The notes under the pieces were generated by a model. That model saw nothing but the letters and a program-made list of their open reading frames with translations, did no database searches and had not been told where the DNA came from. From the NCBI GenBank assembly GCA_900548905.1, contig URMK01000012.1, forward strand, positions 1 through 64,000: a DNA stretch of 64,000 nt, given 5' to 3'. Source of the stretch: an uncultured Lachnospiraceae bacterium (GTDB lineage Bacteria > Bacillota > Clostridia > Lachnospirales > Lachnospiraceae). Positions 34,418 through 44,257 of the stretch are shown here, one piece after another. The translations under genes were made by a program, and so were the position numbers. Each line of letters begins with the position of its first letter. Positions within the stretch are counted from its first letter, which is position 1.

Positions 34418-35890
34418 TTATGCCAGGTTCTTCGACATATCCAAAATGGAACCAGAGTGGAACTTTGAAAATACCAAGCATACATTTTGATAGACCAACG
34501 TAAACGCATTACTAAAAGCATCCGGCAATGAGTCTATCCTTTGGGCTTTAAGGGCTGTGACAACAACGTCCATTGCGAGAGCCATTTCACTGTAGTCCGG
34601 ATAAAATGACTTGTCAATTGCCTGCATATAATGTCCCCATATCAGCAGATCGTCTAACTGCCGGAAAATATTTTTCAGGGATTGGTACGGCAGAAGCTGG
34701 ATGAAAGTGTTCATAAGCAGTTGAAAAGACAAGGGGCTTATTCTGTTCTCCGGTGCTGTGTGAAGCCTGCTTTCCAAGGAATGCCCCAGGCCGTCTGGGA
34801 TGAAAAAGATGGAAGAGGCGCAGTTGCGTACAGTGAGAGTTAGAATTTGAAGGGCCTCCAGGAAAAATGATAACCTTTCCTGTATCACCGGGTCCGCCCA
34901 ATTTAGTTCACTTGTAAATATAGTTTCGCCTTCCGGTGTAATTACACTGCCCTTTTTATCAATTGTCTGTGCAAAACCCAGGGAATTGAGCAGGTTAACT
35001 GCCCGTCTTGCAGTATTTTTTGTTATTCTATATTCTTCCATCAGCTTAGGAATAGAGGGTAAATACTGTTCGTTGTCAAACTCCCCGGCAACAATCCTGC
35101 GTACAATGGTCATGGCCAGCCGGGCATATAGCTCGGAATGTCCTTTTATTCTGAACCAATGGATGTCCTCATTCTTTTTTGATTTACTTCCGGTATATTT
35201 GCCCAAAGCATATAAGTAATTGTCAACCCTTTCTCCGGAATCGCAGTATAATCTTGACGTGCCGGCATAAAAGTCGTCGAACTGTTTGTGTTTAATTTGA
35301 AATATAGCTTTGTTAAACCAGGTTTTTGTTCTCTCAACAGTCGTAGCAAACGGATCATCTATGCCAGGAAATGGAATATATGGGATGTGAAGATAGTTCT
35401 CACTGTCTAACTCCAGATCAATGATTAACTGATTTTTTAATGGACGGAGCAACGCTGTAAAAAAGGCATTGGACAGCTGATAGTGGTCTGGCAGTTCCAT
35501 CTGTTCCGATATAGTATTCAAAATTTTATCAAATAAACATAATTCTGACTCATTACATCGTTTGGCGCCTTCACGATAAAGGATTGGCATCAGTAATCCC
35601 AATCCCTTATATGCGTCAGTAATTTCCTCCCGGCTTTGAACCAGAAATCCGGCAAGGGCTTCCTTGGATGTGCAATAAGTCACCACAGATGGCTGCCCCT
35701 GCGCTGTGCGGATATATCCTTCTTCAGCAAGCAGTTTCATCACTTTGCGGACCGTAGTGATTCCCGCATTGTATCGCTGGCAGATTTCCCTCTGGGAAGG
35801 AAACTCCTGTCCATAAATAAAAGTACCGTTAAATATCTGCGTGGTAATCGTCTGATACAGATACTGATATAGCTGTTGATTCCTACCCAC
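34418..35890 (-). CDS. Tandem GntR-type winged-helix regulator
   Basis: A 490 aa protein with two GntR winged helices: residues 1-75 (Y-Q-Y-L-Y-Q-T-I-T-T-Q-I, S-Q-R-E-I-C-Q-R-Y, T-T-V-R-K-V-M-K-L-L) and about 255-325 (A-R-L-A-M-T-I-V-R-R-I, S-I-P-K-L-M-E-E-Y, N-T-A-R-R-A-V-N-L-L). Each is followed by a helical domain, so it looks like an internal duplication. GTG start with AAGGAG upstream. It is a convergent neighbour of the GGDEF-EAL gene and divergent from the kinase giant; targets unknown. Confidence 0.85.
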   Translation of the reverse strand: MGRNQQLYQYLYQTITTQIFNGTFIYGQEFPSQREICQRYNAGITTVRKVMKLLAEEGYIRTAQGQPSVVTYCTSKEALAGFLVQSREEITDAYKGLGLLMPILYREGAKRCNESELCLFDKILNTISEQMELPDHYQLSNAFFTALLRPLKNQLIIDLELDSENYLHIPYIPFPGIDDPFATTVERTKTWFNKAIFQIKHKQFDDFYAGTSRLYCDSGERVDNYLYALGKYTGSKSKKNEDIHWFRIKGHSELYARLAMTIVRRIVAGEFDNEQYLPSIPKLMEEYRITKNTARRAVNLLNSLGFAQTIDKKGSVITPEGETIFTSELNWADPVIQERLSFFLEALQILTLTVRNCASSIFFIPDGLGHSLESRLHTAPENRISPLSFQLLMNTFIQLLPYQSLKNIFRQLDDLLIWGHYMQAIDKSFYPDYSEMALAMDVVVTALKAQRIDSLPDAFSNAFTLVYQNVCLVFSKFHSGSILDMSKNLA

Positions 35891-35986
35891 CGGTTGGGTC
35901 TCCTTTCATGGAAACGCTCTTTTATTGATATGCAGAGTAAAATATAGACATTTTAATTAATAGGTGCTTTTCATAAAATTATTTTT

Positions 35987-36015
35987 ATTATATCAGTTCT
36001 TTCATCTCTCTTCAA
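35987..36015 (-). promoter_or_regulatory. Promoter of the GntR gene
   Basis: Minus strand -35 TTGAAG (36010-36015), 17-base spacer, -10 TATAAT (35987-35992). The transcript has a leader of about 90 bases before the GTG start, within which a degenerate cre-like TGGAAACGCT stretch is present. Confidence 0.7.
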
Positions 36016-36171
36016 CTTGATTTCCTAAGATTCCTGTGCTAAACTTCACTTATAGTTAAAGGGATAAAGGAGTGTTTTTAAAATTCCGATTATTGCTGTA
36101 TCCTGAGAGTATTTGAAAAATGAACATACGGAATTCCATATGTCGGCTGGCCGTTTTCATGGCTGGCCAGG

Positions 36172-36320
36172 TTGCATTTGGATCGGATCAGGTTCCTCTG
36201 GGGCGCAGGCATTAGCCAGGGCGCCGCTGAACAGGCCGGTACGATTGAAGATCTGGCGGCTGCCATCAGTGTAATTTCCGCCCAAGTGAAGCAGACTGCC
36301 CAGGAAGACACAATAGATAC
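36172..36320 (+). pseudogene. Methyl-accepting chemotaxis protein fragment
   Basis: About 35 codons (S-Q-G-A-A-E-Q-A-G-T-I-E-D-L, I-S-A-Q-V-K-Q-T-A-Q) match the signalling helix of chemotaxis receptors. No membrane, HAMP or full signalling domain remains, and flanking codons lose similarity. A relic of a deleted mcp gene in front of the kinase giant. Confidence 0.6.
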
Positions 36321-36452
36321 ACCGGTAAATGGCATTACTGTGGGAATAGCCGCACCACAACGAAGCATTGATTGCCTTGCTTTAATAATTGCACTGCTTT
36401 GCTATTAGTTGACTGGGAGATTATCACAGTTTTAACGTTTGGGAGAGGAAAA

Positions 36453-39400
36453 ATGCAGGATAAGCAGTATGTGAATATGGAAAAAATTTATGCTTCGCCA
36501 TACAGTAGAATCTTCTGTGGCCGGGAATGTGATACAGGGCAATTGGTAGTTTTGAAAACCGGCGGTCAGGACACGATGACTCCTGAAGCGAATGAGAGAT
36601 TAAGGCGTGAATACCGTATGTTGCGGATGGTTGATAATCCTCATGTTGTAAGAGCCCTTGGAGAGATAACACTGGATGGACGCTATTATCTGAAAGAACA
36701 ATGCTGTCCGGGAATTGTGCTGAGGCAGCTGATTAAGCGTGGTGGCATGGAATGGGCGGATTTCTATCTGATAGCAGGCCAGATGATAGAGGGACTCAGC
36801 GCCCTGCACGAGGCGGGTATCATACATAAGGACGTAAACCCGTCAAACGTGATATACGATTCAGAGTCGGGCCGCGTGGTACTGCTGGATCTGGGGATAT
36901 CCTCAGTTTTTTCTTATGAAAAGACAGAAGGGTTAAAGCCTGACAATATAGAAGGCACCATCCGTTATCTTGCACCGGAACAGACAGGCAGGATTAATAC
37001 CGCCCTTGATTATCGTACTGATTTTTATTCCCTTGGTATTACATTCTATGAGATGGTGACCGGACATTGCCCATTTGAAGCGGAGACACCTACGGAAATG
37101 GTTTTCTCCCATATTGCTAAAATACCTCCTGATATTCTTGCACAGCGTCCGGACACGCCGCCCATGCTCGCGAAAATTATTAACAAGCTTCTTTCTAAAA
37201 TGGCGAAGGACCGCTATTTTAGTTGTGAGGGGCTTCTTTATGATATAAAACGAAGTATCAGTGAGAAAAAATTTGTACTGGGCGAGAGGGATTTCAGTCG
37301 GCGTTTTGAATTTTCGCAGCATCTCTATGGGCGGGAAAGTGAAATTGCCCAACTGAACAGTGACCTTAAGGAGGTTATGGGCGGCGCCAAAATACTTGTT
37401 TCCATAAGCGGATATTCCGGAATTGGCAAGACTTCACTGGTAAATGAGATCCAGGAGGAGGTCCTGCTGGCCGGTGGATTATATCTTTATGGTAAATTTG
37501 ACCAGTACCACAGGAATGTGCCGTATTATGGCTTTTTCCAGGCAATTAAACAGTTTTGTGACCTTGTTTTTTTAGAACCGGAAGAGGAAATCAGAAGATG
37601 GAGGGAGGGGCTTACAGCGATTTTAGGCGGTGATATGGGGCTTCTTACGAGCAAGGTAACCGAGTTGTCCCTGTTGACCGGCAGTCAGCCGGCCGATATG
37701 GATTTCACGCCACTTGAGGAACGGGTGCGTTTTAAGGCGGTTTTGGGAAAGCTTCTGTCGTTTCTGGCGGTATCTGAGCATCCGCTGATTATATTTCTGG
37801 ATGATGTACATCTGGCTGATATGGGGTCCATGGAGATACTGGAGGAAGTTATCAGAAATGAAGGAATGGGCTATCTGATGTTGGTGGTCTGTTACCGGGA
37901 TAACGAAGTAAATGAAGCGCACCCGCTTATACATAGTCTAAATAAAATGATCCGGAGAAAAGGGAGAGTCACTCAGCTCGATCTAAAGGGGCTGAATATG
38001 GTATGTGCCGCCCAGATGATAGGCGATATATTAAAGACCAGCCACGAGGAGGTCTCATCTTTGACGGAAATCATTTACAGGAAAACAAAGGGCAATCCAT
38101 TTTACATCAAACAGTTCTTGCGTCTGTGCAACTTAAAGGGATATATAACATTGGATGTGGAATCGGGGAACTTTCGCTGGGATACAGAGAAGATACAAAA
38201 TTGCCCGGCGCAGGAAAATGTCGTTGACTTTCTGCTGAGCAATCTTGAACAGATTCCGAAAGAGACGCTGCCGCTTCTTTCCACAGGCGCCTGCATTGGA
38301 CAGAACTTTGCGGTGAATGACGTATCATTTCTCTGTTGTCTGCCGGAGGGTGAAGTTGTTAAAAGATTAGTTGTGGCTGTAGATTTGGAAATACTTGTTC
38401 CCATAGAGAAGAACTCGGATACGGGCCGCCGGTCTCGGTTCCAGTTTTCCCATGACAGATTCCAGGAAGCGTTCTATAAGGTTATGCCTCAAAAGGAGAG
38501 GGCAGGCATCCATTATCAGTTGGGGATACGATATGAGCAGAAGGCGTCTGCAGAAGATGATATGGAAGAACGGCTGTTTGAGATAGCGGACCACTATGCG
38601 AAAGGGCTCGGGGAAGCGCCAGATGAAGTTGAGAAACTTCACATTCAGAAGATATTGCTAAGGGCGGCAAAACGGTGTGGGCTGGTATCTGCTTTTGACA
38701 CGGCGTCCCGCTATCTGGAGCTTTTGCTTTCCCAGCCGGAGATTCAGGATGATAAGAACCGTTCTTTTCTCATACAGGTTTACAAGGAATACCATGCAGT
38801 ACTGTGCAACATGGTGAACGTGAAGGAATGTGACCGTATATATGGAGTACTTTGCGGTATGGTGAAAAATCCTGAGGAACTGGCAGATAATTGCTGCCTG
38901 CATATTACAAGCCTCTCAACCAGGGGACGGTATCAGGATGCATTTATGCTTGGAATTGGTCTGCTGGACCAGCTTGGGGTACCCTTTACCGGTGAGGACA
39001 TGGAGCAGATCCTGAAGCATGAGATGGAGTTGTTTTATCAGGAGTTAGAGGCCCTGGGGGAAGACCATATTTTGCGTAAAGAGGAAGCGGAAGATCCCAG
39101 GGAGTTTGTGATCAGCAAGTTATTGAACCGCCTGTGCGCGCCGGGACTGTTTTTTAATCCGCTCTATTCATTCTGGACCATCTTAATAGCTGCCAGACGG
39201 ATTTTCCGTTATGGCTATACCCCATACGGTCTGCAGCTCTATTCCAATCTAATGGTGCCGCTGGGTGCGTTGTGCGGGGACTACAGGACTTCCTACATGG
39301 CCGGGAAAACAGCGATGTATCTGGCGGAAAAGCACCAGTACAGGGAAGTGATTTACAGTATTTATCATCTTTTTGCCCTTCATACGTGCCATTGGTTTGA

Positions 39401-41435
39401 GAATATCGCCAATGTGATTCCCTATGCCAGGGAATCCATCAAAGGGAACGCCCTGATGGGGGAGTTTGAATATGCCTGTTACGGATACTTTACCGCCATG
39501 ACCGCGCTTATGGATACATCATCCCATATAGATGAGCTTTGGAGTGAGGTGGAGCCTGCCATTAGTTTTGCTGAAAAAACGGGGAATTACCATTCACTTG
39601 GCACATTTTACAGCTTCCGGCAGTTCTGCCGGAGTGTGCGTGGGGAACTTGGGAAAGATGGCAGTTTTGATGGAGAGGGCTTCTCTGAACATACGCATAC
39701 CGAACAATTTGCCGATAACCATATGGCAATGTGTTATTTTTACGTGCTGCGGGCATTGACGGCAGTTATTTACAGGGACTATGAAACGGCTTACCGAATC
39801 TGCTGCCATAGTGTGCCGCTTATGCCTTATATCACTGGTTTCTATCCGGTTGCATTACATAATTTTTTGTATTCATTGTCAATCTGCAAGGTTTTAGCTT
39901 CTAAGAAATATGGGGAAAAAACGCAGAAAATTCAAGAATTGACAGAGACTCTCAATGAGAACCAGAAATGGATGAATGGACGCAGGAATGATGCGTTCGG
40001 CAATTTCGGACATTTTTACCTCACCATTGAGGCGGAGAGGAAGAGCGTGGATGGCTTTGTGGCGGAGGCTCTTCCTCTTTATGAGAGCGCCCTGGAACAT
40101 GTGGAAAAACATGCAGGCAATCTTCATCACGCAATCATTAGCGATCTGATTGCCCTGCGCTATGAGGAACTGGGCATCAGGACCGCGGCAGAATATTACC
40201 TGCGCAGAACTTATCATCTTTACGCCGGTTGGGGAGCGGAGGGAAAGTGCGATCTGATGAAATTTCGGTATCCGGAGCTGATTAAGCGTCAGGAGTATGA
40301 TGAACCGGAACAGTATAGCCAATCGGAAAGTACCCTTTTTACGACCACATCACTGGATATGAAATCTGTATTAAAGGCTTCCATGGCTATCTCAGAGGAA
40401 TTACAGCTGGAGGGGATTCTGGAAAAGCTGATCTACGTCCTTCTGGAATGCGCCGGCGCGCAGAATATATACTATCTGAACAAGTTAGACGAACAGTATG
40501 AAATAGAGGCCGAGGGTCATACGGGACCGGAGGATATATGCATCCTTTCCAGGCGGGTTGCCGATGCAGGAGATATTCCGTTCAGTATTGTAACGTTTGT
40601 GGAAAGAACACTGGAAACTGTTATTTTGGACGATGCGGCGGTGTCCAGGATTTATGGAAAGGATTCCCATATAAAAGAAAACAATTGTAAATCAGTCCTT
40701 TGTATGCCGATCATTGGCAAGGGAGAGCTGAAAGGGATTCTGTATCTGGAGAACAATCTGGCTGCCGGAGTGTTTGACCAGCACAGAAAGGATAATCTGA
40801 TTCCAATAGCGGCCCAACTGGCCATTTCACTGGAGAACGCTTATCTGTATGAACATCTGCGGTTTCTGGTGGAGGAGCGGACGAAAGCGCTTAAAGAAGA
40901 AATCCAGATGCGCAAAGAGACGGAAGCAAAGCTTGCGCAGATGGCAAATCACGACCCTTTGACAGGTTTGCCCAACCGCCGGTTATTCCATGAGATTTTG
41001 TCCGGAACTCTTTTAAATGCGGGCAGGAACAAAATTATGGTTGCTGTCCTATTTGTGGATTTAGACGGATTTAAAGAAATCAATGACACCTATGGACACG
41101 AAACAGGCGACATTGTATTGACAGCGGTTGCCGGGCGTCTGCGCAGTTCAGTACGTAAAGGTGATACGGTATCCCGCATGGGCGGAGATGAGTTCGTACT
41201 GATTCTGGATGGGATTGAAAGGGAAGAAGAAATAAAACAGGTTTGTAACCGGATTCTGTGTGAAACCAGGGAACCGCTGCAGACATCATTGGGGATCAGT
41301 TTGAAAATAACCGTATCTATTGGAGTCAGTATATATCCAAAGGATGGTCTTGAGGTAGAGGAACTGGTTACCAGCGCAGATAATGCCATGTACCGGATAA
41401 AAAGGAGTCATAAAAACTATTATTCTTTTGTATAA
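36453..41435 (+). CDS. Ser/Thr kinase-AAA ATPase-GAF-GGDEF giant
   Basis: A 1660 aa protein starting at M-Q-D-K-Q with GGGAGAGG upstream; an earlier frame start lacks a site. Residues ~10-270 are an Hanks-type kinase with H-K-D127-V-N-P-S-N (HKD for HRD), D-L-G for D-F-G, and an A-P-E-Q activation motif. Residues ~290-600 are an AAA_16-type ATPase with G-Y-S-G-I-G-K326-T and L-D-D-V-H. A long helical repeat region follows (~700-1300), then GAF (~1310-1470), a short coiled coil and a C-terminal GGDEF domain with intact G-G-D-E-F at 1577-1581. Related giants end in a histidine kinase; here the output is c-di-GMP synthesis. Confidence 0.9.
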   Translation: MQDKQYVNMEKIYASPYSRIFCGRECDTGQLVVLKTGGQDTMTPEANERLRREYRMLRMVDNPHVVRALGEITLDGRYYLKEQCCPGIVLRQLIKRGGMEWADFYLIAGQMIEGLSALHEAGIIHKDVNPSNVIYDSESGRVVLLDLGISSVFSYEKTEGLKPDNIEGTIRYLAPEQTGRINTALDYRTDFYSLGITFYEMVTGHCPFEAETPTEMVFSHIAKIPPDILAQRPDTPPMLAKIINKLLSKMAKDRYFSCEGLLYDIKRSISEKKFVLGERDFSRRFEFSQHLYGRESEIAQLNSDLKEVMGGAKILVSISGYSGIGKTSLVNEIQEEVLLAGGLYLYGKFDQYHRNVPYYGFFQAIKQFCDLVFLEPEEEIRRWREGLTAILGGDMGLLTSKVTELSLLTGSQPADMDFTPLEERVRFKAVLGKLLSFLAVSEHPLIIFLDDVHLADMGSMEILEEVIRNEGMGYLMLVVCYRDNEVNEAHPLIHSLNKMIRRKGRVTQLDLKGLNMVCAAQMIGDILKTSHEEVSSLTEIIYRKTKGNPFYIKQFLRLCNLKGYITLDVESGNFRWDTEKIQNCPAQENVVDFLLSNLEQIPKETLPLLSTGACIGQNFAVNDVSFLCCLPEGEVVKRLVVAVDLEILVPIEKNSDTGRRSRFQFSHDRFQEAFYKVMPQKERAGIHYQLGIRYEQKASAEDDMEERLFEIADHYAKGLGEAPDEVEKLHIQKILLRAAKRCGLVSAFDTASRYLELLLSQPEIQDDKNRSFLIQVYKEYHAVLCNMVNVKECDRIYGVLCGMVKNPEELADNCCLHITSLSTRGRYQDAFMLGIGLLDQLGVPFTGEDMEQILKHEMELFYQELEALGEDHILRKEEAEDPREFVISKLLNRLCAPGLFFNPLYSFWTILIAARRIFRYGYTPYGLQLYSNLMVPLGALCGDYRTSYMAGKTAMYLAEKHQYREVIYSIYHLFALHTCHWFENIANVIPYARESIKGNALMGEFEYACYGYFTAMTALMDTSSHIDELWSEVEPAISFAEKTGNYHSLGTFYSFRQFCRSVRGELGKDGSFDGEGFSEHTHTEQFADNHMAMCYFYVLRALTAVIYRDYETAYRICCHSVPLMPYITGFYPVALHNFLYSLSICKVLASKKYGEKTQKIQELTETLNENQKWMNGRRNDAFGNFGHFYLTIEAERKSVDGFVAEALPLYESALEHVEKHAGNLHHAIISDLIALRYEELGIRTAAEYYLRRTYHLYAGWGAEGKCDLMKFRYPELIKRQEYDEPEQYSQSESTLFTTTSLDMKSVLKASMAISEELQLEGILEKLIYVLLECAGAQNIYYLNKLDEQYEIEAEGHTGPEDICILSRRVADAGDIPFSIVTFVERTLETVILDDAAVSRIYGKDSHIKENNCKSVLCMPIIGKGELKGILYLENNLAAGVFDQHRKDNLIPIAAQLAISLENAYLYEHLRFLVEERTKALKEEIQMRKETEAKLAQMANHDPLTGLPNRRLFHEILSGTLLNAGRNKIMVAVLFVDLDGFKEINDTYGHETGDIVLTAVAGRLRSSVRKGDTVSRMGGDEFVLILDGIEREEEIKQVCNRILCETREPLQTSLGISLKITVSIGVSIYPKDGLEVEELVTSADNAMYRIKRSHKNYYSFV

Positions 41436-41746
41436 GTACTTTAATGGGAGTAGTCCTATAAAAACAGTAAAAATGTTTATGACTACTGCGGGGCCGGTTC
41501 CTTAGGCGCGCTATCATCGATTTCTCCGTCACAGAATGCATTTAGTCGTAGACGCCGGGACTGAGCCAGATGCCGCGGTTCGTGGTGGTCATGCAGCAGA
41601 AGGACATGCTGCAAGGCGGTCTGAACTCTCTGCAGGCCACAAAGTATATTTAATCCCGTTTTGTGGTCTGCGATGAAAAGAGCAGCCTGACAATTCCTCA
41701 TGCGCCTGAACAGCGCAGACATATACCGAATAATAAGGAGTAGGAT
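41436..41746. other. Intergenic region without a recognised gene
   Basis: About 310 bases between the kinase giant and the hybrid kinase. Open frames here show no Shine-Dalgarno and no family-like segments. No clear promoter or terminator was found. It may be eroded coding sequence. Confidence 0.4.
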
Positions 41747-44257
41747 ATGAAACGTTTAATAAGCCGGGCTGCTGTACTAATGCTGATTGTGTCTCTTCTT
41801 GGTTTTGTAATTTTTTTTCTTTCTTCACGGATTGAAGTGCAGATGGAACAGTCGGCCACGGAAAATGTTCGGGAGATTGTTCAGGTAATTGAATCAAGTA
41901 TTGCTGAAATCAGAAGAAATGATGTGACCGCATCCCATCGTCTTACAGAATTTTTTTCGTCGGAAAAGGACACGGTCAGTCTTTTAAAACACATGCAGGA
42001 AAATAGCCAATTTGCGAGGATTTCTTTTGTCCCTGCCGATTCTGATACCGGTATCACCAACCGGGGAATGACATTTTCCATAAAATCTCTCCCTGATTGG
42101 GAAGCGATGCGGGCGGCGGAAAGAGAGATAACGGACGTTTACATGAGTAACTTAGGCGCATGGACCTACACAATCAAATGCCCTGTTTATGAGGAAGGGG
42201 AATTTAAAGGTGATTTGTATACGGATGTCATTATGGAGCGGTATGATGATATCCTGCCTGACTCCATTTATCAAAATAAGGGTCTTATTTATATTCTGGA
42301 TGCGAATACGCTCCGTTTTATTTATGAACCCACCAGCACAGAGGTTATTATATCAGGAAAATATGATTTGCATAGCTTCCTGAATGACTTTGGTATCCTG
42401 GATGAGAAGTTAGAGCAGGATATCAGCAGTGCGATTGAACGGCGGATCAGCATCATAGCCAAGATGATAGTCTCAGACGAATCCTCCTATGTATATTTCT
42501 GGCCGGTTGATGACGGTGAATGGTACCTCTGCGGGATAATCCCGGAACAAAGCATCCAGAGCGAGGGGAATGCAGTGACTCAGACGATAGCGGCCACGAG
42601 TATCCTCATCTTTGGGGCGGCTGCACTTACCTTCCTTTTTTATTCCTGGTACAGCAGTAAAAACCAGAAGGTGCGTCAATACCAGATAGATCTGTTTCAT
42701 GGGATTGCAAAAAGTATCGATCATGTGGTACTCCTGTACGACTGCGGTACAGGATCGCTGGAGTTGGCATTTGATAATATCAATCGGATTCTTGGAATTG
42801 AATGGCAGATGCTCAATGGAAGAGGTAATATTCGTCTGCGCACAGAGGAGGATAGGAACAGCCGGCTGTTTCAAATCCTGCGTCCGGAGACTTTTCAGAC
42901 AGGACTTGATCTTATGGAACGGACCATATGGAATAACCCGGAAACAGGAGCCGTTCAATATCTGGAGATAGAGACCACCTATATCATATTGGATAATAAG
43001 AAAAAATGCATCTTGTCAATCCTGGATGTCACAAAGGAAGAGCAGATGCAGGAGTCGTTGCGTGCTTCGGTCTTGGCAGCTCAGAATGCCAGCCGCGTAA
43101 AATCTGATTTTCTGTCCCAGATGAGCCATGAAATCCGGACGCCGATGAACGCGGTGGTGGGTATGGTCCAGATTGCAGAAGCGAGGCTGAATGACCGGGA
43201 TCGTGTGCTGGATTGCCTGCATAAAATCAAGTCGTCCTCCCAGCATCTTCTTAGCCTGATTAACGATATATTGGATATCTCAAAAATAGAAAGCCAGAAG
43301 ATGTCCCTGTCAGAAAAGTGGTTTGGATTGGATGGACTTTTAGATGATTTAAATAATATCGTCTCAGTACAGGCAGCCATGAGAAGCCAACGGTTTGTCA
43401 TACAAAACAAGGTTGGAAACGTGGAGGTGCTGGCGGATCGGATGCGGCTCAGCCAGGTGCTTATGAACCTTGTTAATAATTCCATCAAATATACGCCGAA
43501 TGGCGGCCATATCACACTTACTGTTACACAGAATCCATCCAAAGCAAAGGAGTATTGCCTGATGCATTTCTGCATTGAAGATAATGGAATCGGGATGAGT
43601 GAAGAATTCCAAAAGAAGCTGTTTACACCATTTGAACGGGAGGACAATCAGGTGGTCCGCGCACAAAATGGGACAGGATTGGGACTTTCTATTGTTCAGA
43701 GCATGGTATCCCTGATGGGGGGGAACATCCGTGCGGAAAGCACTAAAGGAGTTGGAACTGCTTTTTATGTGGACATCGAATTTAAGTGCAAGTCGGCCGG
43801 AATGTCGGAGCAGGCGGCTGCTCCGGTAATGGAAGTATGTGATTTCAGCGGAACCGTAATTCTGCTGGCGGAAGATAATGAACTGAACCGTGAAATCGCT
43901 TATGAATTTCTTGTGATGGCAAACGCCCGGGTAGAGTGCGCGGCAGATGGTGTAGAGGCGTTTGAAAAATTCAGGGATTCGGATCCGGGACATTTTGATG
44001 TCATACTGATGGATATGCAGATGCCAAGGTGGAACGGGGTTGAAGCTACCAGGAATATACGGGCGCTGGACCATCCGGATGCAAAGAGGATTCCAATCAT
44101 TGCCGTCACGGCCAATGCTTATTTTGAGGATGAGCAGAAATGCCTGGAGGCCGGAATGAACGATCATATAGCCAAGCCTCTGGATGTTCAGGAATTTTAT
44201 AAAAAAGTAGAAAAATATTTTATTATAGGCAAACAAGAAAGGGAAAATCATGATTAA
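41747..44257 (+). CDS. Hybrid sensor histidine kinase
   Basis: An 836 aa protein. Membrane helix at 7-29, extracellular Cache-like domain (about 35-280), second helix ~285-305, a PAS-like segment, HisKA with His461 in M-S-H-E-I-R-T-P, HATPase_c (N-L-V-N-N-S, D-N-G-I-G-M, G-T-G-L-G-L-S), and a C-terminal receiver with phosphoacceptor Asp756 (I-L-M-D-M-Q-M-P). Hybrid kinases pass phosphate internally to a partner. The last codons overlap the solute-binding lipoprotein gene by 8 bases, suggesting that the sensor reads the binding protein. Confidence 0.92.
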   Translation: MKRLISRAAVLMLIVSLLGFVIFFLSSRIEVQMEQSATENVREIVQVIESSIAEIRRNDVTASHRLTEFFSSEKDTVSLLKHMQENSQFARISFVPADSDTGITNRGMTFSIKSLPDWEAMRAAEREITDVYMSNLGAWTYTIKCPVYEEGEFKGDLYTDVIMERYDDILPDSIYQNKGLIYILDANTLRFIYEPTSTEVIISGKYDLHSFLNDFGILDEKLEQDISSAIERRISIIAKMIVSDESSYVYFWPVDDGEWYLCGIIPEQSIQSEGNAVTQTIAATSILIFGAAALTFLFYSWYSSKNQKVRQYQIDLFHGIAKSIDHVVLLYDCGTGSLELAFDNINRILGIEWQMLNGRGNIRLRTEEDRNSRLFQILRPETFQTGLDLMERTIWNNPETGAVQYLEIETTYIILDNKKKCILSILDVTKEEQMQESLRASVLAAQNASRVKSDFLSQMSHEIRTPMNAVVGMVQIAEARLNDRDRVLDCLHKIKSSSQHLLSLINDILDISKIESQKMSLSEKWFGLDGLLDDLNNIVSVQAAMRSQRFVIQNKVGNVEVLADRMRLSQVLMNLVNNSIKYTPNGGHITLTVTQNPSKAKEYCLMHFCIEDNGIGMSEEFQKKLFTPFEREDNQVVRAQNGTGLGLSIVQSMVSLMGGNIRAESTKGVGTAFYVDIEFKCKSAGMSEQAAAPVMEVCDFSGTVILLAEDNELNREIAYEFLVMANARVECAADGVEAFEKFRDSDPGHFDVILMDMQMPRWNGVEATRNIRALDHPDAKRIPIIAVTANAYFEDEQKCLEAGMNDHIAKPLDVQEFYKKVEKYFIIGKQERENHD

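Noticed and set aside
35905..35925. Catabolite-responsive cre-like element
   Set aside because: Only the left half fits the consensus; mismatch at the right end makes CcpA binding doubtful.
41483..41722. 79-codon minus-strand frame between the kinase giant and hybrid kinase
   Set aside because: No ribosome binding site, no family match, His- and Arg-rich composition typical of chance coding.
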